The position numbers were made by a program, and so were the translations under genes. From assembly GCF_027853915.1 (NCBI RefSeq), contig NZ_JAQGLA010000002.1, positions 1 to 64,000 of the forward strand: DNA of 64,000 nucleotides. Direction: 5' to 3'. The first letter of the stretch is position 1, and each line of letters opens with the position of its first letter. Below the pieces are notes generated by a model. It was given only the letters and a program-made list of their open reading frames with translations. It was not told the DNA's origin and searched no databases. This DNA is from Saccharopolyspora oryzae. GTDB lineage: Bacteria; Actinomycetota; Actinomycetes; Mycobacteriales; Pseudonocardiaceae. Shown piece by piece: positions 57,851 to 64,000 of this stretch.

Positions 57851-58776
57851 TCGTCGCCTCCCGGGTAGCAGTTGCGGAGGAAGCTCCGGTACGCGTCCGC
57901 GATCCCGCTGCCGTGCGACTCACCGGGGATCAACTCCGTCGTCACCCGCAGCCCTGGCAGCGGCCTTTCGCTCACCACGTCGAGGAACCTGAGGAACTCC
58001 ATCGACAGGTGCCGGTAGACCCTGCTTGGGCCGAGCATTTCGTACGAGTTCAGCGTCAGATGCAGATGTTCGCTCCGCTCCACGACGTCCGAACTCGAGA
58101 TGAGCTCGTCGTACCGCGCGAAAATCCTGCTGTCCGGAAGCAGAATCCCCGGGCTGCAGGCACCGAAGCGGGAGAACAGCTCGCTGCCCGAGGTCAGCGC
58201 GTAGAGCGTGAACAGCCCGCCGTAGGAGTAGCCGAAAAGCCCCACGTCATCGGCCCGGAAGCGGTAGCGGGCGGCGATCTCGGCGTGCAGCTCGTCCTCG
58301 ATGAACGTCAGGAAGTTGTCCGCTCGCCCATTCTTCTGCTGCGCGAAGAAGTCCTCGACAGCCGACTCCGGTGAGCCCGCTCCGAGCCGTTGCCGGATGT
58401 GAGCGGGCATGAAATCCGGAACGCCCTCCCCCGGCGGCACGAGATCGCGGTTGCGGAGCACCAGCTGGTTCGGCGCATCGACCGCCGTGTAGCCGATGCT
58501 CACCTGGATGTACGGCTCGACGTAGCGTTCGGCCTGACGGTCCGACAGACCGGTGCGCAGCGCGTCCGCCAACGGCGCAATGAGGTTCCCGTCCGTCGCG
58601 TAGATCAGCGGATAATCCCTGCTTTCCCGCGCATATGACCGCGGCAGGGAAACGCTGATCCCGAAGCAACCGCCCACCGCCGACGACTCGATCTCGAAGT
58701 ACTCGGTGACCGTTCCCGGAGCGGCCATCCCGGTCCCGACGTCCACCGATTTCCGGGGCGCGGCCTGAGTCGACAT
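57847..58776 (-). CDS. Esterase, alpha/beta fold (YbbA/BesA-like)
   Basis: A 309-residue hydrolase of the esterase-D/Fes-like group: PLIYATDGNLIAPLADALR, IGYTAVDAPNQLVLRNRDLVPP, the nucleophile S184 in LFGYSYGGLFTLYAL and a late histidine in PGESHGSG. Family members cleave carboxylic esters, in some cases siderophore lactones. The ATG at 58776 follows GGGGAACG. It is downstream of the NDMA-type alcohol dehydrogenase (58798-59919) on the same strand with a 21-base gap, so the two form an operon whose third gene is the broken caiB. Confidence 0.87.
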   Translation of the reverse strand: MSTQAAPRKSVDVGTGMAAPGTVTEYFEIESSAVGGCFGISVSLPRSYARESRDYPLIYATDGNLIAPLADALRTGLSDRQAERYVEPYIQVSIGYTAVDAPNQLVLRNRDLVPPGEGVPDFMPAHIRQRLGAGSPESAVEDFFAQQKNGRADNFLTFIEDELHAEIAARYRFRADDVGLFGYSYGGLFTLYALTSGSELFSRFGACSPGILLPDSRIFARYDELISSSDVVERSEHLHLTLNSYEMLGPSRVYRHLSMEFLRFLDVVSERPLPGLRVTTELIPGESHGSGIADAYRSFLRNCYPGGDE

Positions 58777-58797
58777 CGTTCCCCATTCCGTAGCTGA

Positions 58798-59919
58798 TCA
58801 GGCGTCATGGACGATGACGCCGCGGAGGTTGCGCCCGGCCTTCATGTCGTCGAAGCCGGTGGCGACCTCGTCGAGGGCGTAGCGGGCGGTGATGAGCTCG
58901 TCGAGTTTGAGCGCACCCCGCCGGTACATCTCCAGCTGCGCGGGGATATCCGCGGTCGGAGAGCTCGCGCCGAACAACGAACCCTGCAACCGCTTCTGGT
59001 ACAGCGTCAGCTCATGCAGGTTGATGTCGCCGTCCCGGACGAACGCGTCGCCCAGCCCCACGACGACGCACGTGCCGGCCTTGCGGACAGCGTGCAGCGC
59101 CTGCCCCACGTGCTGACCGGTCACCACGCCGACGGTGACGATCGCCGCGTCGGCGCCCTGGCCGTTGGTCATCGACCGCGCCAGCTCGGTAGCCTCCTCG
59201 ATGCTCGCGACGGCGTGGGTGGCGCCGAGTTTCAGCGCGGATTCCCGTTTGAACGCCACGGGATCGACGCCGATCACCGCAGCAGCCCCGGCGTGGGAGG
59301 CACCCTGCACGGCGTTGATCCCGATGCCACCGATGCCCATGACGATGACCACCTGCCCGGGCCGGACCTCCGCCGAATTCACCGCCGCACCCCAGCCGGT
59401 GCCGACACCACATCCCGTGAGGCATGCGACGTCGAGCGGAATCGACGGGTCGATCTTGATGGCGGCGGCCGTGGAAACCGTCGTGTACTCGCAGTAGGTC
59501 GACAGTCCCGCCATCTGCCCGACCGGGCGCCCGTCGAGGGAAAGCCGGAACGAGGTCGGGTCTTCGGGGCGCGCCGCGGTGCCGATCGAGGCGCCCAGGT
59601 CGCAGAGGTTCTGCTGGCCGCGGGCGCACCACCGGCACCGTCCGCAGACCGGGAGGAACGAGAACACCACGTGGTCGCCCTCAGCGAACCCGCTGGTCGC
59701 CGGGCCCACGGCCTCGACGATGCCGGCGCCCTCGTGCCCGCCCGCCAGGGGCAGGATCGGGGGCGTCTGGTCGCCGGTGGCGAAGTGGTCGTCCGAGTGG
59801 CACATGCCGCTGGCGACCATCTTCACCCGGAGCTCGCCGGGACGCGGATCGTCGACCTCCAGCTCGACGACCTCGTAGCGACCCGGCACCTCCCGCAGCA
59901 CCGCTCCCCGGGTCAGCAC
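58798..59919 (-). CDS. NDMA-type zinc alcohol dehydrogenase (Rxyl_3153-like), copy 2
   Basis: A 373-residue homologue of the enzyme at 3882-5000, sharing SGMCHSDDH, GHEGAGIV, the zinc lobe CGRCRWCARGQQNLC, VMGIGGIG and QKRLQGSLFGA. The two are clearly diverged. The family is known to co-occur with mycofactocin, and a mycofactocin cluster should exist elsewhere in this genome. The GTG at 59919 gives the same N-terminus and length as copy 1; the frame extends to 60039 without support. Upstream, 59920-60203 holds no gene. Confidence 0.9.
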   Translation of the reverse strand: MLTRGAVLREVPGRYEVVELEVDDPRPGELRVKMVASGMCHSDDHFATGDQTPPILPLAGGHEGAGIVEAVGPATSGFAEGDHVVFSFLPVCGRCRWCARGQQNLCDLGASIGTAARPEDPTSFRLSLDGRPVGQMAGLSTYCEYTTVSTAAAIKIDPSIPLDVACLTGCGVGTGWGAAVNSAEVRPGQVVIVMGIGGIGINAVQGASHAGAAAVIGVDPVAFKRESALKLGATHAVASIEEATELARSMTNGQGADAAIVTVGVVTGQHVGQALHAVRKAGTCVVVGLGDAFVRDGDINLHELTLYQKRLQGSLFGASSPTADIPAQLEMYRRGALKLDELITARYALDEVATGFDDMKAGRNLRGVIVHDA

Positions 59920-60203
59920 GGAACTACCCCTGCCGAGTACGCACTCCGCGTCGGTCCGCTCATCGTTGAGTCTCCTTCTGCACATGCGCGTGGAAGGTCC
60001 GTCGGCGGCGCGCCAATCGGCAGCAGATCGCATTCTCACCGGCGATCCCAGCGCCCGGCCACCGCACGGAAGATATTAGGTGGACCAGAAACCAGGAATC
60101 AATTCACAGTTCTCGAATCGGCACTTCGAAGAACCGAAATCGAGCAGGCGGAACCGACGGCTGTCTCCTGCAGCCATGCCTTCGACGGGGGAATGAATAA
60201 TTC

Positions 60204-60224
60204 AATATGCTATATATTTTAGAT
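60204..60224. promoter_or_regulatory. AT-rich promoter/operator candidate, copy 17
   Basis: CAATATGCTATATATTTTAG runs into the ATG at 60223. TATATA (60211-60216) is exactly six bases before that ATG, as expected for a leaderless transcript; on the other strand it reads CTAAAATATATAG, close to copy 7. Confidence 0.5.
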
Positions 60225-61062
60225 GCACACTGCCTTCTTCCAGGCCGAGGGCGCACCTGGCTCCGAGATTCTTCATCCCCAGTCCCGGGCGCGTGCCCAG
60301 TGGGGCGGCGGCGGCCAGTTGCGCGGCATGGCGGTCAGCGGCGCGCTGGCACGCGTGGCCGAGCAAGCGGCCCACCAGCCCGACAGCACCGGAAACCTTC
60401 GCCCGGCGCGGTGGACCCTGGACCTATTTCGACCCGCCTCGGTCGCTCCGTGCTCAGTCGCGGCCACGGTCGTGCGCCGAGGGCGCCGCATCTGCCTCGT
60501 CGACTCCGTTCTGCACCAGCAGGACCGAATCGTGGCCAGGGGTAGCGCTCTGTTCCTCGCGGCGGGCGGACCCGCGCGCGGGAAGGTCTGGTGCCCGGAC
60601 ACCTCCCCCAGCGCTCCACCACCGGCGTTGCACCCGTCGACCGCGGAACCACGGCTCTACTACAGCGACGACATCGGCTGGACCGGATCGCCCCAGCCGC
60701 ACCAGAACTCCAGCAGGAAGATGACATGGCACTTCCCCAGTCCGGTCGTCGAAGGAGAGCAGCCGACCCCGTTTCAACAGGCGGCGATGGTCGCCGACGT
60801 GGTGAACATCGTGACGAACTGGGGTGACGCCGGCCTTGAGTTCATCAACGCCGACGTCACGCTCGCACTGGCCCGGCTCCCCGAAACCAGCCAGGAGATG
60901 GGGCTGGCGTGCGAGCAGCGGATCGAAGAGGATGGCGTCGCGGTCGGCAACGCGACCGTCTTCGACCGTCGTGGCATCCTCGGCATGACTTCCGTCAGCG
61001 CACTCCTGAACGCGTCGGACACCCTGGACCCGCGCGAGGTCGGGACCGGACAGGAGCGCTGA
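60223..61062 (+). CDS. Thioesterase-like double-hotdog protein
   Basis: A 279-residue protein. WGGGGQLRGMAVSGALARVAEQAAHQ and ARWTLDLFRPASVAPCSVAATVVRRGRRICLVDSVLHQQDRIVARGSALFL follow the acyl-CoA thioesterase (TesB-like, 4HBT_3) pattern in the first half, and QRIEEDGVAVGNATVFDRRGILGMTSVSALLN the second hotdog. It would hydrolyse an acyl-CoA, releasing CoA. The ATG directly follows the AT-rich block, consistent with leaderless translation; no ribosome site is present. The protein is well supported by two family-like blocks, but the fold assignment is by pattern only. Confidence 0.75.
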   Translation: MHTAFFQAEGAPGSEILHPQSRARAQWGGGGQLRGMAVSGALARVAEQAAHQPDSTGNLRPARWTLDLFRPASVAPCSVAATVVRRGRRICLVDSVLHQQDRIVARGSALFLAAGGPARGKVWCPDTSPSAPPPALHPSTAEPRLYYSDDIGWTGSPQPHQNSSRKMTWHFPSPVVEGEQPTPFQQAAMVADVVNIVTNWGDAGLEFINADVTLALARLPETSQEMGLACEQRIEEDGVAVGNATVFDRRGILGMTSVSALLNASDTLDPREVGTGQER

Positions 61063-61258
61063 CAGCGATGTCCTCCTGCCCCTGAGCACATCGAACGGTT
61101 TGCTGCCCCCAGCCGGAAGGTCGCGCGGACTCACCGCCTGCTGTCCCCCACGAGCACGCTGCTCGGTCCACCGCGCGGCCGAAACCCGATGGCCCCGCCG
61201 ACCGAAGCGCCGTGGACGACAAGGCCGCGCGAGTTCTCTCGGGCGCTGCACGTGCGGG

Positions 61259-61410
61259 TCAGAGCCGAACGAGCATCTTGACCTGCGAGTCCGTCTCGGC
61301 CTGGAGCAGCTTCAGGCCGCCCTCGACGAAGTCCTTCACCTCGATCCGCGCGGTGATGAAGGGCTCCAGGTCGATCTTCCCCGCACGGACCAGGTCGATC
61401 ACGGATCGAT
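61259..61410 (-). pseudogene. Zinc alcohol dehydrogenase, C-terminal fragment
   Basis: The minus strand reads RSVIDLVRAGKIDLEPFITARI then EVKDFVEGGLKLLQAETD and VKMLVRL-stop, the characteristic last 45-50 residues of a medium-chain zinc dehydrogenase. There is no start and the sequence breaks at about 61410, where IS-derived sequence begins. It is therefore the 3' remnant of an alcohol dehydrogenase whose first 300 codons are gone. The 190 bases before it (61063-61258) hold no gene that I can support. Confidence 0.75.
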
Positions 61411-61612
61411 GGTCACCAGCGTATGAACAGCGCTATGCAACTTGCGCCATAATCCGGCTTTCGTCCACTCGGTGAAGCGGCAATGCGCGGTGGGGACCTT
61501 CACTCCGAAGCTGGGCGGAGGGTGCCGCCAGGCGCACCCACTGGTCAGCACGGCGCCCACAGCTCATCAGGCACCAACCGCCGCGAACCACGACCAAGAT
61601 CCAAACGAGACA
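61411..61612 (-). mobile_element. IS5-type transposase remnant
   Basis: The minus strand first reads RRLVPDELWA, the usual opening of IS5/IS112-type actinomycete transposases, then after an internal deletion VLTSGCAWRHPPPSFGV and KVPTAHCRFTEWTKAGLW, and breaks near 61411. Only about 60 codons remain, without catalytic DDE residues or visible terminal repeats. Its junction coincides with the break in the alcohol dehydrogenase, so insertion or recombination here probably destroyed that gene. Confidence 0.75.
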
Positions 61613-61714
61613 CGCTACTAGCGGGGATTGCTGGTCGGGACCAACTAGGACGTCGTCGCACCGGCGAGTCCGGTGTCGTTCCTGCCGTGCCCCGGGGCGC
61701 AGCTCGTCTGCCGC

Positions 61715-62953
61715 CTACGGACGGCTGGCGATCTTGTACGTGTACATGTCGATGTCGGCGCTGTGCAGCAAATCCGACGCGGCGGCAGCAGTCTGGGTGG
61801 TGGCGAGTCCGACGCTGGCACTGAGCTTGGTTTCGTGACCGGCCAGCACGATGGTGGTGTCTAGGCGTTGGGCGACGTTGTTGCGGAATGCTTTGGCGTC
61901 GTGGAGGTTGGGCATTCGTGTGAGCACGACGAATTCGTCGCCGCCGAGGCGCGCCACCGTGTCACCGGGTCGGACGGCGTTCAGTAGCTCGTCCGCGGCG
62001 GTGATCAGGAGTTGGTCGCCAACGGCGTGGCCGTAGCTGTCGTTGATCGGTTTGAGGTTGTCGAGGTCGGCCAGGAGGACGGTCAGGACGCCACCGTGCT
62101 GCGGAAGCGCCGCGAGCTCTTGGTCGAGTCGGTCCATGAGCAGGACGCGGTTGGCCAGGCCGGTCAACGGGTCGTGCAGGGCCAGGTGTGCTAAGTGGAG
62201 GTCCCGTGTCTCCCGGTCGCCGATGGCTTCGTACTGTCCGACCAGATAGGCCGGCTGGTCATCGGGTCCTGCGACGACGGTGGTTCGGATGAGGATCCAG
62301 ATCGGATGTCCGTCCTTGTGTCGGTAGCGCTTCTCAATGCTGGCGGTGTCCCGTCGGCCTGCGACCTGATCAGCGAGAAGAGACATCCCGGACTCATCGT
62401 CGGGGTAGGTCAGGTCGGTGAAGCGCATGGTCAGCATCTCTTCACGGGCGTACCCAACCATCTCGCACAACCTGTCGTTGACCTCCAACCAGCGTCCGGT
62501 GAGATCGAGCAGGGCCATGCCGATCGGCGCATTCGCGAAAGTCTGGCGCCAGCGCAGCTCAGCCGCGCGTCTCTCGGTGATGTCCTGGAATTGCACCAGA
62601 ACGAACCGCGGGTTGCCTTCCGAGTCCTTGATGAGCGCGTAGCTGACGAGCACCCAGACGACCTCGCCGTCGGATCGCACGGCGCGTACCTCCGCGCTTA
62701 ACTTGTCCAGGCCATTCGTGATCATGTCCTGGACGAACGTACGATCCACCGCGGGGTCATCGGCATGGACGAACTCCCGGGCTGGGCGGCCCAGCAGGTC
62801 AGCAAGGTCGTAACCAACGAGATCGCATACGGCCGGGTTGGAGTAAACGATGCGTCCCTCCAAGTCGAGCACCGATACCGGGGCAGCGGCTTGGTGCAAA
62901 ATCATCTGCCATGCCATCCCGTTGGGCACGGCTGGACCTAGCGCTGACACCAA
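61715..62953 (-). CDS. Diguanylate cyclase with two PAS domains
   Basis: A 412-residue protein: PAS 1 (about 14-135: PVSVLDLEGRIVYSNPAVCDLVGYDLADLLGR ... QFQDITERRAAE), PAS 2 (about 136-262: IGMALLDLTGRWLEVNDRLCEMVGY ... YRHKDGHPIWILI), then a GGDEF domain with an intact GGDEF at 337-341 (ARLGGDEFVVL) and LALHDPLTGLANRVLLMDRL before it. No EAL domain is present. It should make cyclic di-GMP in response to a signal sensed by PAS. No membrane segment is visible. The start is unclear (TTG 62953, GTG 62950 or a later ATG). It has no obvious tie to the catabolic genes. Confidence 0.92.
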   Translation of the reverse strand: MVSALGPAVPNGMAWQMILHQAAAPVSVLDLEGRIVYSNPAVCDLVGYDLADLLGRPAREFVHADDPAVDRTFVQDMITNGLDKLSAEVRAVRSDGEVVWVLVSYALIKDSEGNPRFVLVQFQDITERRAAELRWRQTFANAPIGMALLDLTGRWLEVNDRLCEMVGYAREEMLTMRFTDLTYPDDESGMSLLADQVAGRRDTASIEKRYRHKDGHPIWILIRTTVVAGPDDQPAYLVGQYEAIGDRETRDLHLAHLALHDPLTGLANRVLLMDRLDQELAALPQHGGVLTVLLADLDNLKPINDSYGHAVGDQLLITAADELLNAVRPGDTVARLGGDEFVVLTRMPNLHDAKAFRNNVAQRLDTTIVLAGHETKLSASVGLATTQTAAAASDLLHSADIDMYTYKIASRP

Positions 62954-63124
62954 AGAAACGTTAGCCGTCCGGGCAGCACACCCCTAGCGTGTCACTCGAC
63001 CTAGTGAAACCGACTGTGAACAGTTGTGACGTCTGGCATCACCCGTCACCACATCACACAGATAAGATCCTCGAGGCGGCTCGTCGATAATCTTCTGACG
63101 AGGTACAGCATCGCAGCCGATCTA

Positions 63125-63160
63125 TGCCCGGCCACCACCCCAAGGGGTGGTGGCCGGGCA
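63125..63160. terminator. Perfect 17-bp hairpin
   Basis: Bases 63125-63141 pair without mismatch with 63144-63160 around AA. It is the most stable dyad in the window. It is more than 150 bases from the nearest intact gene (the GGDEF gene starts at 62953 and reads away from it), so as a terminator it has no visible client. The rest of 62954-64000 contains only short, unconvincing frames. Confidence 0.55.
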
Positions 63161-63689
63161 CGGCACCGCCGTGATTCCCGATGAGGCGGCCGAATTCCTC
63201 GACAGCGTCGACGAGCAGGACACGCTCTGGGCCGACTATCCGGCTGCGGTACTCAACCGGCCGCGCAATGGGAAGCCCGGGGCGTCGCCTCGGTTTGCGC
63301 CGCTGCAAGCCCCGCCCGGGCTCCGCGGCCTGACAGCGGCGCGGCAACGGCCGGGAGCATGCCTGCGACTCAACTCCTGATCAACACACGGACCCGAAAG
63401 CCAGAAGCATCAACGCCGCTCGAAACTCACCCTGTCGAAGGACGGGCGAGAAAATCCTGGCCGACGACGACCTACCGGAGCCGTTTTCGCGGACTTCAGA
63501 GGTGCCCGCAGCCAAACCGACTAACCACCGAAACCACACGATGTCTGCCTTCCATCCCGGTCGCGACAGGACGAACCCTGCGTCGCTACCACCCTCGCAG
63601 CTCAAACCGGAGGCCCCTCACCGCGCCCCGTGAGTCCGTGGCGGATTGATGGAAAACTCAGTTAAGATCGGGCGCATGCAGACACGCTT

Positions 63690-63737
63690 TGCGCGAATCT
63701 GCTACGCGTGGGGGTTCAAGTCCCCTCTTCGGACACC
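63690..63737 (+). other. tRNA-Leu-like 3' end
   Basis: CGCGTGGGGGTTCAAGTCCCC followed by TCTTCGGACACC looks like the end of the variable arm, the T arm (loop TTCAAGT) and the acceptor strand of an actinomycete tRNA-Leu. A possible 5' acceptor GTCCG followed by TGGCGGA occurs at 63634, but the distance (about 104 bases) and the middle do not fold as a standard tRNA. It may be a degenerate tRNA or an attachment-site remnant of an integrated element. Confidence 0.4.
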
Positions 63738-64000
63738 CGAATCCCGGCGGAATTCCCTTAGCACATAGAACACTTAAGAAAATCGCACCATCACGAAGTT
63801 CCTGTTTCGTCAGCAGATCGCTTCACGTGTCACAGCTGCTTCCGAATCAGCAACCAAGAGCAAACGTCGCCCCCTGCCGGTCACCACCCAGCACCACGGG
63901 AGCCGCCAGCGAGCTACGCGGTCAATCAGGCTCGCACTTTCAAGGTCATCAGGACCGCGGGGCGCAACACCACCCAGATGATCAACAGTGACCCACGCCA

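Noticed and set aside
63147-63649. Short plus-strand frames at the right edge (for example the 77- and 96-codon frames)
   Set aside because: The first begins inside the perfect hairpin; both are composition-driven, with no ribosome site or recognisable domain.
63634-63737. A functional complete tRNA-Leu gene
   Set aside because: The T arm is convincing but no normal D and anticodon arms can be drawn and the interval is too long, so it is listed only as a tRNA-like remnant.
1-64000. CRISPR array, prophage or secondary-metabolite cluster
   Set aside because: No regularly spaced direct repeats, phage structural genes, or polyketide/peptide synthetase modules were seen. The MmyB-like and Dabb proteins alone do not indicate a biosynthetic cluster.

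Overview
The window is high-GC DNA (visibly well above 60 % G+C, G/C-rich third codon positions, many GTG starts, AGGAGG-type ribosome sites), which with the gene families present points to an actinomycete, probably of the Pseudonocardiaceae type; the assignment is inference. Almost the whole 64 kb is a mosaic of acyl-CoA catabolism. I count seven intact CaiB/BaiF (class III CoA-transferase/racemase) genes plus one broken one, four acyl-CoA dehydrogenases, four short-chain dehydrogenases, four hotdog dehydratases, two MmgE/PrpD proteins, two aldehyde dehydrogenases, three zinc alcohol dehydrogenases plus a fragment, two thiolase-fold enzymes, three MFS transporters and six regulators. There is no ribosomal, replication or biosynthetic core gene, no CRISPR array and no intact mobile element.

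Layout. 0-5 kb: the start of etfB leaving the window on the left, a MaoC/acyl-CoA dehydrogenase pair, a CoA-transferase and an NDMA-type alcohol dehydrogenase. 5-10.6 kb: an alpha/beta hydrolase, then a tightly coupled operon acyl-CoA dehydrogenase - CitE-type lyase - acyl-CoA dehydrogenase - SDR - R-specific hydratase. 10.7-19.9 kb: GntR regulator 1, an aldehyde dehydrogenase, a GAF-LuxR regulator, then hydantoinase/carboxylase subunits A and B with a small zinc-ribbon protein and an SDR. 20-26 kb: MmgE/PrpD, enoyl-CoA hydratase, GntR regulator 2 (a close paralogue of GntR 1), a methylacyl-CoA racemase-type protein and an MHS transporter. 26.5-36.3 kb: a lactonase-like metallo-hydrolase, a second racemase-type protein, then acyl-CoA dehydrogenase - MaoC - Cys-less thiolase - DUF35 - two CoA-transferases, and a second MHS transporter. 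36-48 kb: an MFS exporter, MmgE/PrpD 2, SDR, LysR, a phenylacetate-CoA-ligase-like enzyme, a thiolase, two CoA-transferases, a Dabb protein and a double-hotdog hydratase. 48-53 kb: a decayed stretch, an MmyB-like regulator, a FUSC-like membrane protein and aldehyde dehydrogenase 2. 53-61 kb: an ADP-forming acyl-CoA synthetase, an atypical SDR, an MDR dehydrogenase, a caiB/etfB mosaic pseudogene, an esterase, a second NDMA-type alcohol dehydrogenase and a thioesterase-like protein. 61-64 kb: debris (an alcohol dehydrogenase tail, an IS5-type transposase remnant), a PAS-GGDEF protein, a long perfect hairpin and a tRNA-Leu-like 3' end.

What ties it together is regulatory. Against this GC-rich background, AT-rich pseudo-palindromes close to ACAWTATATAWTGT recur about sixteen times, almost always just upstream of a catabolic transcription unit. 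The two near-identical FCD-type GntR regulators are the obvious candidate binders, and one has a copy in front of its own gene. A second repeated module (a short stem-loop followed by a TTGRAT -35 box and a 17-bp spacer) occurs four times. I read the window as a multi-operon catabolic regulon for branched, cyclic or dicarboxylic acyl-CoAs; the actual substrate cannot be read from sequence.
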